This document shows positions 6,857 to 13,013 of a stretch of DNA of 13,013 nt, piece after piece. This DNA is from Byssochlamys sp. IMV 00236 (Eukaryota; Ascomycota; Eurotiomycetes; Eurotiales; Thermoascaceae), in assembly GCA_001931875.2 (NCBI GenBank), contig MSJH02000607.1, forward strand, positions 1 to 13,013, given 5' to 3'. The notes beneath the pieces were generated by a model. It worked only from the letters and a program-made list of their open reading frames with translations, did not search any database and had not been told where the DNA came from. The position numbers and the translations under genes are program-made. Each line of letters opens with the position of its first letter. The first letter of the stretch is position 1.

Positions 6857-9321
6857 ATGACTAGAACAATAGAGGAAGTACCCAAAGGGGCTATACTCCA
6901 AGTAGATTCACCTGAGCCTACTTTAGTACGTGTTGATATACTCAAACCTGGGTAAAGTATATACATATACATATATATATATATATTCCTTATCTTGAAA
7001 AATTGGCCTTATATTAGTGCCACTCAAGCATGGAAGAATGGACTAGGTAAAACTAGTGAAATATGTATCTATCCACCAGAAAAGGATTATAGACAAGACT
7101 CTTTCTTTTGGAGATTGAGTGAAAATGTCATTGACTCTGACTTTATGTTTCCAATGTTCCTGGGATATGATTGGTAGAACTAATACAAAAAAAGGGGGGA
7201 ATTAAGCTTACTTTCTGTTAGTACAACGGTGATTTTACCTACTGGAAACAAAAAGTCTGTTATTCAACTAAACCATCGTGGAGAGGAAGCATCTACGAGG
7301 ATCAAACCTTTATTTCCATATACATGGAACGGCGAGTGGTAATAAAGGGAGAAATTGATACGTCATGTTCAGGTAATAATATATTTATTAGGCAAACAAC
7401 GTGTAGAGTGACCAATGCACCTGTCACCAGCCTTCAGTTCTTGATCAAAAAGGATCTAGGCACGGCTCGATTCTCGATTGATAAGATCGGCCAGCCTATT
7501 TCTAATGAAAATGGTGAAACAGGTAGAAAATTAATCTTGGGTGCTTTTGCCCTTGTTTATGTCGTCGAGGGCAACGTTCGCATCAGTCTTGACGAAAACA
7601 GTCCTCAGGGCTATCAGGGCGTTCTCAAAGCCGGACAAACGCTCTGTGTCGAGCGCGATGAAGACGCCAGTCCGACTAGTATGGTCATCCAATCATCTGA
7701 TTCTACAGGCAACGTGAGCCACCGTGATCTGGGTAAATAGAGAGAAATATACTTTGTTATAGATACTAACCTCTCTTGATATAGAGGAGGCCACGGTGAT
7801 AACGATTCAGGTGACAGAGTCAAAGCCCAAGGGTGCGCCTTCAACGATCGGAACCATGTCGGATTATTTTGCAATCAATAATAACAATCAACCTACGTCA
7901 ACTGCAAATACTCCCGCCATAAGAGAGGACGATGTACCAAGCCGTCGCCGTGAGCCAAGAAGAAAGGGATCCCTTGTTGTCTATGATAGTCAACCAATAT
8001 CAAAGGAAAATCGTAACAGCGTCCATTTGCTTCAAGGCAAGCTAGAGTCAAATCAACTCTATGAACCACCCTTATTTGAGTTCAGAGACACAGATGTGCC
8101 TCCTCCTGTTGTCAGAGATCGGCTAGTCATTGAAGATTTTCCTGTCCACAGCATTCACTCTGTTTGGATCAAAATGGTACAGCAGGGTCTTGGAGAGTGG
8201 CTTAGATTGCCTGTTATTGTTTGCAGAGGTACAGAGGATGGTCCCGTGGTAGGTATTACGGCAGCTGTGCATGGTAATGAGCTTAACGGGGTACCATGCA
8301 TACACAGGTAAAAAGAAAAAAAAAAAAAAAAAAGAAAGAGAGACAGCCTGATTGATATCTATCAGGGTTGTCTCTGAAATTGATGTGAATAAACTTCGTG
8401 GCACGGTGGTAGCAGTACCTTGTGTCAATGTATCTGGCTATCTGAAATTCACAAGAGAATTTGCAGATGGAAGAGACTTGAACCGATTATTCCCTGGAAG
8501 AGAAGATGGGTTTTCTTCACAAGTGTACTGTTATCAATTAATGAATAAAGTTATATCTCAATTCAACTACCTAATTGATTTGCATACTGCAAGCTTTGGA
8601 AGAGTCAACTCTTACTATGTCAGAGCTGATATGGTAAGAACCAGAAAGCAATATATATATATATATATCTCAGCTTTTCTAATGAGCTTTAATATAGAAT
8701 GATTCCGTATCGGCTATGATGGCAAGATTACAGCAACCACAGATCGTGCTACATAATTCAGGACAAGATGGTACACTGAGATCAGCTGCGTCCGCCAGAG
8801 GAATTAAGGCAATTACAGTCGAAATTGGGAACCCACAATCGTTCCAGACTCAGTTTGTCCAATGGGCCTATATTGGTACAATGCGTATATTGGATCATCT
8901 TGAAATGTATACATTGGCTAGTCAGCATTCTACAATGGAAGGTCCATCCAGTACTATCCTTTGTTCTAAAGGCTTTTGGGTAAGTTTATGTTAAAAAGCT
9001 CTTTTCATTCTAAAAGCAATATAGATTTATACAAAAATGGGTGGTATTTTGGAAGTATATCCCAATGTAAATACAATCATTAGAAAGAATGATTTGATTG
9101 CTCGCATAAAGAATATATTTGGTAACGTTGTCGAAGAATACTACGCACCTTGTAGTGGCATTGTAAGTGTTGTTATTTTTATGAAATGTGTTCTTATTGT
9201 ATTGTAGGTCATTGGTCGTAGTTCAAACCCTGTAGCTATGTCAGGTGATCGTATAATTCATTTAGGTGTGATCAAGAAGAAGAATGAGAGTTTACCGAAA
9301 GAAGCAAAAGAAAATTACTGA
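6857..9321 (+). CDS. HutD/Ves bicupin fused to succinylglutamate desuccinylase/aspartoacylase, 677 aa, nine exons
   Basis: Exons: 6857-6951, 7018-7173, 7222-7338, 7392-7732, 7785-8307, 8366-8633, 8698-8979, 9025-9162, 9208-9321 (2034 nt). Every junction keeps phase. Residues about 1-236 are HutD/Ves-like: AWKNGLGKTSEI (36-47) matches the family W-x-N-G-G-G-x-T-x-E-I, followed by FFWRLSE and the FPYTWNGEW segment leading to QTTC. A polar linker (about 237-340) has Asn/Ser/Thr-rich sequence and a basic PSRRREPRRKGS stretch. Residues about 341-677 are an AstE/AspA zinc hydrolase: AAVHGNELNG gives zinc ligands H399 and E402, then VVAVP-VN, DGRDLNRLFPG (445-455), DLHT with third ligand H484, and ITVEIG with likely catalytic E542. 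The C-terminal barrel ends in APCSGIVIG. Family enzymes cleave N-acyl or N-succinyl amino acids; the substrate here is unknown. HutD occurs in bacterial histidine-utilisation loci with unclear function. The intron at the domain junction (7733-7784) has a perfect TACTAAC, so one transcript is likely. Confidence 0.88.
7733..7784 (+). other. intron joining HutD and aspartoacylase parts, with TACTAAC branch site
   Basis: Donor GTAAAT, a textbook TACTAAC branch site at about 7764-7770, and acceptor TATAG. The phase 1 junction (CTG G | AG GAG) gives DLEEATVITIQ. Without splicing the first part would stop at 7738-7740. This intron is the main evidence that the two domains are one protein. Confidence 0.85.
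8316..8333 (+). repeat. A18 homopolymer inside intron 5 of the fusion gene
   Basis: Eighteen A in a row shortly after the GTAAAA donor. Homopolymer length may vary between strains or be an assembly error, but it lies in the intron and does not affect the frame. Confidence 0.85.
8651..8668 (+). repeat. (AT)n microsatellite inside intron 6 of the fusion gene
   Basis: About nine AT units. A similar AT run sits in intron 1 of the same gene (about 6971-6986). Both are intronic. Confidence 0.8.
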
Positions 9322-9338
9322 TGCTTTTAATTTATATA

Positions 9339-9344
9339 AATAAA
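9339..9344 (+). terminator. poly(A) signal of the HutD-aspartoacylase gene
   Basis: AATAAA 17 bp after the TGA stop and 10 bp before the stop of the convergent minus-strand gene. The transcript's 3' end must run into that neighbour. Confidence 0.5.
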
Positions 9345-9354
9345 ATGCAAAATA

Positions 9355-9834
9355 TTATATATGAATGGAAAGATGATCTGTATGATGACTTGCGTAGACG
9401 TAGCTTGGTATTTTATGATTTGAGGGGACAGTGAAGTCATGAGCATGAAATGATGAGCAGGTTGAAGAAATGCCAGAGGGTGTATGGGTATCATCAAGAG
9501 AAGGCATGGTTATATCCACATGCTTCTTTCTTGTCTTGTCTCGTTCTTCTAATAGTAATTTTGCTTCTGCTTCATAGTCCCGTGTTGGATCAATAGGTTC
9601 AGGTTCTTCTGTAAAATAGCCTAGTTCTTCAAAGAATACATGCACATCTGTTGATTGAATATGATTATCTTCATCTATTGTACATTCTTCAGGATTAAGA
9701 GGTAGGATGGTAGCAAGATTCTCTTGACATTCGCAGTCGTCTATCCAGTATGTCTCTTCTTCTTGGTCAAAAGAATTATTATTGTAGTCATAGTCGTCTT
9801 CTTCAGGCGTCAAGCTAATAAATTGTAATGACAT
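9355..9834 (-). CDS. acidic hypothetical protein, 159 aa
   Basis: Single-exon ORF with start context AAAAATGTC. I do not recognise a family. The N-terminal half is very acidic (PEEDDYDY, QEEETYWIDDCECQENL), with an FFEELGYFTEEPEPIDP stretch. Next is a charged helix-prone segment (DYEAEAKLLLEERDKTRKKH, about 86-105) that could be a short coiled coil, then a Ser/Thr/His-rich tail. There is no signal peptide and no membrane segment. Coding is supported by an uninterrupted 160-codon frame in AT-rich DNA, a non-random acidic composition, and fit between a convergent stop (33 bp away) and a divergent promoter. A nuclear or cytosolic adaptor role would be a guess. Confidence 0.65.
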   Translation of the reverse strand: MSLQFISLTPEEDDYDYNNNSFDQEEETYWIDDCECQENLATILPLNPEECTIDEDNHIQSTDVHVFFEELGYFTEEPEPIDPTRDYEAEAKLLLEERDKTRKKHVDITMPSLDDTHTPSGISSTCSSFHAHDFTVPSNHKIPSYVYASHHTDHLSIHI

Positions 9835-10132
9835 TTTTCATTAAATAAAGAACAAAATAAGAAACAATTGATGTATATATACTATTTTAGTGTGGATGAG
9901 AAACAAGGGGGAAAAGTAAAAGAAATAACTCCGCACCGGGGAAATCAGGGAATAAATAGGGATTATAATCCAATCGTAGGAACGTTCGATAAATCGTAGA
10001 TAAAAATATACACAAAGGCTATTTACTTTGCACACAAGAAATAATAACGCAGTGAGAAAATTACTTTAATTTCCTTTGTGTATCTGTGTATGTTTATTGT
10101 TTACTCTTTACTCTTTCCGTTCATTTATTACC
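9835..10132. promoter_or_regulatory. divergent promoter region between acidic ORF and 54-aa ORF
   Basis: No convincing gene. It contains the palindrome GAACGTTC at 9980-9987 (two heat-shock-element half sites in GAAnnTTC arrangement) and an AGGGG stress-response-type box at 9906-9910. A TTTACTC-rich pyrimidine leader (about 10090-10125) precedes the ATG at 10133. The motif calls are short and uncertain. Confidence 0.3.
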
Positions 10133-10387
10133 ATGGCAATATTTGTATCAAAGGAGCCTGCCATGGCGACGCAACCTTTTAAGGTAATGTTCCGAAATCG
10201 ATATTGATCAAATTGGTCGAACCCCTTCAATAAAAATCATACAATGGACGGAAACAAAATTTTTCTTTTTTAGGATATCTTTCACACAGAGCGTCAGGTG
10301 GGGCTTGTAATATCCTACTTTATCACTTGTTTGGTCATAAAATGGGGCTACTGTTCAATAAGGGTGGCACTTTGTGCTTTACAATGA
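10133..10387 (+). CDS. tentative 54-aa small protein with one hydrophobic segment, two exons
   Basis: The ATG at 10133 has a strong context (TTACCATGGC). Exon 1 10133-10183 ends AAG|GTAATG; the acceptor is TTTTTTAG at 10273 and exon 2 runs 10274-10387. The product has a short polar N terminus (MAIFVSKEPAMATQPFK), then DIFHTERQ, a hydrophobic stretch VGLVISYFITCLVI that could span a membrane, and an aromatic/cysteine tail ending CALQ. The last four residues resemble a CaaX box (C-A-L-Q), which may be chance. I recognise no family. It could instead be a truncated or longer gene whose later exons I missed, or not a gene. The splice sites and start context are the only support. Confidence 0.35.
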
Positions 10388-10473
10388 ACTACGTAATTTA
10401 AAAGAATCATCAGCTGAATTGCAATGACAACATGTGAAGGAGATTACGCAAAAAACAGTTAACACTTTTATAG

Positions 10474-10479
10474 TTTATT
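10474..10479 (-). terminator. poly(A) signal overlapping the phosphatase stop codon
   Basis: AATAAA on the minus strand overlaps the TAA stop (10477-10475), the same arrangement as in the 3D-domain protein gene. Confidence 0.4.
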
Positions 10480-11706
10480 GATTTAAACAAATTACTTTTC
10501 GTACCCGCTCACGAAGTTCTTCGCCAAATCCAATAGCATCTAAATAATTATTGATAGATCCATACCTTTGCTTCAAGAAGTCCAGCAATTCTCTCATAAA
10601 CTATAGAAAAAAAGGATAAGAAACGAGAGAGAGAGAGAGCAGATGCTTTGTTTATAAATACCTGAGGAGGAGCCTCAGCAAAATCATCCGATAATCCAGC
10701 TCGTCTAACATCTTCCAGCATTTCTTTATACACAGGTGCTAGTCCCTTTTGTGTCTTTGCATAATCATTTACAATGATATCTTCAGGTACGCGAGCGATA
10801 CACAGAACAAAGGCAGCAACCATACCTGTTCTATCTTTTCCTTGCGTACAGTGAATTTCAATAGGATAATTCTTTGGATCCGCGAATACCATGAGTGCTT
10901 CACGAATCTCTTCTTGACAGTAAACAGCAAACTCTTTATACATTTGTTTGACGCCCATCTTGGACAATACCTCTTTGCCAATGACATAAGCGGCCTTTTG
11001 TCGCTGACAAAATATCATTAAGAGAATGACATATCTATCACAGTAAAATAGTTTAGTACATCTGTCATTGAGAAGTCACCTCTTTCTTTTTTTTTTCTTT
11101 TTTTTTTACAGCTTTAATGAAAGTGGACATGAAGCGAAAACGCAGTATCTCTGGAAATTCTTTCCAGCAAAATCGATTTTATACTTTTTGCGCAAAGTAG
11201 ATCCTACTGATCCTACTTCTGTTTTAATCATGGCATGTGGCTCATTGTCTTCCTTCAACATGGCTGTAGGTTTTAGCTATGAAAGAGATAAGTAAACATG
11301 CTTCTTATTTTTTTAAACCTTACGTTATCAAGTGCTGAAGTAGGAAAGCTTTTGTCAATAGGTAACCCTCCTTTGCCTTCTATTCTATTCTACATTTAGT
11401 TTCTCTCTTTTGTATATCTAAATGAATCTTTATGTGTACCCAGTACGTAAATCCAGAATAGTTTTGATTTTGTGTGCCTTGATAAATTCATCGACCTCCT
11501 CTTGACTCATATTATCTAGTGTAGCTGATCGAAAAATGAGTCCTTCCTTTATGTATCTACATAAATAAGCATTGTGCATGCATCAACATATCGTGCTCCT
11601 ACTTTTTGTTTTCGGCATTGTCAGCTGTCGAGATTCCTAAATCGCGAAAATTCAACACGCCAAAGCTTCCTTTTTCTTTATTACGATACGTATCTGCAAG
11701 TGGCAT
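10475..11706 (-). CDS. Y_phosphatase3-type tyrosine/dual-specificity phosphatase, 303 aa, six exons
   Basis: Exons: 11706-11603, 11556-11440, 11348-11324, 11276-11110, 11034-10662, 10600-10475 (912 nt), all in phase. The N terminus has the family hallmark N19-F-R-D-L-G24, then GLIFRSATLDNMS and TILDLRT (about 67-73). The P-loop is H-C200-T-Q-G-K-D-R206-T-G, the CX5R signature with catalytic cysteine and arginine. It is followed by a helical C-terminal part ending YGSINNYLDAIGFGEELRERV, typical of PF13350 proteins. This family includes fungal and bacterial phosphatases acting on phosphotyrosine and sometimes phosphoinositides; the substrate here is unknown. Exon 3 is a 25-nt microexon coding FPTSALDN. 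The segment it joins (about 83-115) is charged and looks like a family-variable insertion. No transmembrane segment or signal peptide is clear, though YVILLMIF at 139-146 is hydrophobic. The gene converges on the 54-aa ORF (88 bp between stops). Confidence 0.9.
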
Positions 11707-12443
11707 TTTTAAAATGAAAAAAAAGGGAAAAAACTAGAAAGCAGACACTTTTAAAAAAATATTATATCCTGGCAATAAAGTTACACCTTTGTAGCATAAA
11801 AAATTTAACTCTTTTTTTTTATCATTACGTCAAGTAAGAGTAAGAATATAGACAGAAGGGCATTTGAGTGAAGATAGTTTCAGTATTTGCTAATCTGTGG
11901 CGTATACAAGTGCCCGCAGTGTGCGGATCAAATTATGACTAAGAAATGACCTCATATTTCTTTACCTCTATCTTTATCTTTATCTTTAAGCGATGATGCA
12001 AGCTATTGTAAACATTGAGCAGAGAAAATATGCACCCACCATTGATATATTTATTTTACAGACATCAACCTATTAGATTCGTTTATACTTGTGCGAAAGT
12101 TGTCACTTATGCAATCGGTGATCATAAAAGAAACTTGCTATGGCTGTAGGCAAACGTTTTAGAATGAAGTGGATGGGGATAAATTCCAGCACAGTTGCCA
12201 TTGCAACGTTGTTGTTATTAGTTTAGGTCAACACTACATACACCAGAAAATGTACCAGAAAATAGGCTAAATAATGCAGAATTTATCATAACTGCACGTG
12301 ATTGAACAAACTGAAAAGAAACAATCTAAGATGGTTGACAAGTTTTTCTGGGCAGGATCATAGGTAAAGGATAGAGGTAGCGCACATAGTATTGGTCTAA
12401 CTTCTGGTGTATGTAGTATTTCTTAATCATTATTTTATTTTAT
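11707..12443. other. intergenic region upstream of the phosphatase, no gene seen
   Basis: About 740 bp of AT-rich DNA without a long ORF, tRNA or other recognised RNA. The one notable structure is the TCTTTA triple repeat listed separately. The right end passes into a pyrimidine-rich stretch (about 12420-12465) just before the GC-richer coding block. Confidence 0.5.
11968..11988 (-). promoter_or_regulatory. three adjacent GATA motifs formed by a TCTTTA tandem repeat
   Basis: TCTTTA is repeated three times at 11971-11988. With the preceding CTA this gives, on the minus strand, three WGATAR sites spaced 6 bp (AGATAG 11973-11968, AGATAA 11979-11974 and 11985-11980). They lie about 262 bp upstream of the phosphatase start. 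GATA factors control nitrogen and iron genes in fungi; whether these sites are used is unknown. Confidence 0.35.
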
Positions 12444-12854
12444 ATGTGCCTTACTTGCTTCAAGCCAAAATGTCAAGACCTTCTCGCTGGAAGCGAGTTG
12501 AGCGATCTGAGGAGCAGCGAGCTCAAAGAAATCCTTTCTCGCTGTGACCAGATGCGCCCCTACTACGTTGTCAAGCTACCTGACCAGTGTGGGGCGTACG
12601 TCCATTTCGTTAATGAAGTGGACGCCGTCACTTTTTTCTGGCGGTACGCCCTCCAAGAAGGCATAATCTGCCGCGCTCTCTCATCTGTTACCGTTCGGCC
12701 GACGTTGACCAATGGCGCCCTCACCGTTTACGTAAGTATATTTCATATAAAGAAGTAATTGTATTCTCACTTTTTGTCATATTCATAGAACACGGTGGGG
12801 ATGGAGAGCCTCGGTGGTCCCTCCTTCTGTATCTGGATGCAGGAGGAACGATAA
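12444..12854 (+). CDS. unrecognised GC3-rich two-exon coding block, 117 aa model
   Basis: Exon 1 12444-12731 (ending TTTAC|GTAAGT) joins in phase 0 to exon 2 12789-12854 (acceptor TTCATAG), giving 117 aa ending MQEER. Third codon positions are strongly G/C, unlike every other gene here, and this bias supports the chosen frame in both exons. The sequence has a helix-like SELSDLRSSELKEILSRC followed by alternating strand-like PYYVVKL and AYVHFVNEVDAVTFFWRY. This vaguely recalls an RRM-like alpha/beta fold, but no motif is firm. The true start may differ: a polypyrimidine tract just before 12468 looks like a 3' splice site. The TAA lies four bases before another donor (12859), so the 3' part may be spliced on, frameshifted or untranslated. 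A degenerate mobile-element gag-like gene is an alternative. Confidence 0.45.
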
Positions 12855-12858
12855 CACG

Positions 12859-12913
12859 GTAAGATTTATAAAAAAAATATGGTGATTCATGCTTACACGT
12901 TCTTAATTTATAG
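12859..12913 (+). other. probable second intron of the GC3-rich block
   Basis: GTAAGA donor, AT-rich interior and TTATAG acceptor, 55 bp, like the other introns here. It separates two GC-rich stretches, which supports splicing even though the preceding frame already has a stop. Confidence 0.45.
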
Positions 12914-13013
12914 GGAAGAAGGTTAGCTGGACCACATTAAGAGAGCCGTGATGGCTTGGACGAGGAGATTGCTGAGCTGGATGCAAGACGGGACCTTTTG
13001 ATCCAAAAAAGAA
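12914..13013 (+). pseudogene. possible continuation of the GC3-rich block, broken or partial at window edge
   Basis: The stretch 12941-13013 encodes a coiled-coil-like GLDEEIAELDARRDLLIQK in one frame, open to the window end. That frame is preceded by TAA at 12938-12940, and the other two frames have stops as well. Either a frameshift has broken the gene, or this is a separate frame belonging to a later exon, or an element fragment. It cannot be resolved within the window. Confidence 0.3.

Noticed and set aside
7324..7740. HutD part and aspartoacylase part as two separate genes, with starts at 7324 and 7796 or 7857
   Set aside because: The start at 7324 reads through an intron (7339-7391), and the gap 7733-7784 has donor, TACTAAC branch site, acceptor and matching phase. 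There is no promoter-sized space between them.
9980..9987. GAACGTTC as a heat-shock element
   Set aside because: Only two half sites; functional elements normally need three or more, so it is mentioned as a weak motif only.
9841..10035. 64-codon minus-strand hydrophobic ORF
   Set aside because: Sits in the divergent promoter region; hydrophobicity follows from AT-rich codons, with no homology signal.
11068..11295. 75-codon plus-strand ORF
   Set aside because: It is antisense to exon 4 of the phosphatase, whose frame carries the family continuity and splice phases.
12469..12546. 25-codon ORF starting ATGTCAAGACC in good context
   Set aside because: Stops after 25 codons; the overlapping frame stays open with stronger G/C third-position bias. 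It might be a true start in an unbroken version, but the sequence does not show this.
1..13013. CRISPR arrays, tRNA or rRNA genes, bacterial operons
   Set aside because: No regularly spaced repeats, no tRNA-like T-loop or cloverleaf noticed by eye, and spliceosomal introns throughout point to a eukaryotic nuclear genome.

Overview
The window looks like nuclear DNA of a filamentous fungus, most likely an early-diverging one of the Mucoromycota. The reasons are AT-rich spacers, many short GT-AG introns (about 45-90 nt, one with a perfect TACTAAC branch site), tightly packed genes, AATAAA-type poly(A) signals next to stop codons, a Set9/Suv4-20 histone methyltransferase, and a DIRS-type tyrosine-recombinase retrotransposon of the kind common in Mucorales. 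The species call is inference. All exon models were spliced by hand; for each spliced family gene the phases close and the reading continues through the expected family motifs.

Layout. (1) 1-2810: a decayed DIRS-like retrotransposon on the minus strand (reverse transcriptase, RNase H, methyltransferase-like region, tyrosine recombinase), broken by stops and frameshifts. A 59-bp near-perfect inverted repeat lies at 129-187 and 2751-2809. (2) 2811-3485: spacer and promoter with a TATA box. (3) 3486-4169 (+): intronless secreted 227-aa protein with a 3D (double-psi beta-barrel) core. (4) 6151-4254 (-): six... more exactly five exons encoding a 561-aa Set9-like H4K20 methyltransferase, its first intron apparently GC-AG. 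(5) 6152-6856: divergent spacer with GA tracts. (6) 6857-9321 (+): nine exons that splice into one 677-aa protein carrying an N-terminal HutD/Ves bicupin and a C-terminal succinylglutamate desuccinylase/aspartoacylase domain. (7) 9834-9355 (-): acidic 159-aa orphan. (8) 10133-10387 (+): tentative 54-aa two-exon ORF with a hydrophobic segment. (9) 11706-10475 (-): six exons encoding a 303-aa tyrosine phosphatase of the Y_phosphatase3 type. (10) 11707-12443: spacer with a triple GATA-motif run. (11) 12444-13013 (+): GC3-rich, intron-containing, unrecognised and possibly degenerate coding block that may run off the edge.

The genes do not form a pathway. Three neighbouring pairs are convergent with 33-88 bp between stop codons, so their 3' ends probably overlap. 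The most unusual item is the HutD-aspartoacylase fusion: a zinc amidohydrolase core joined to a domain known from bacterial histidine-utilisation loci suggests, as inference only, a role in amino-acid derivative catabolism or its sensing.
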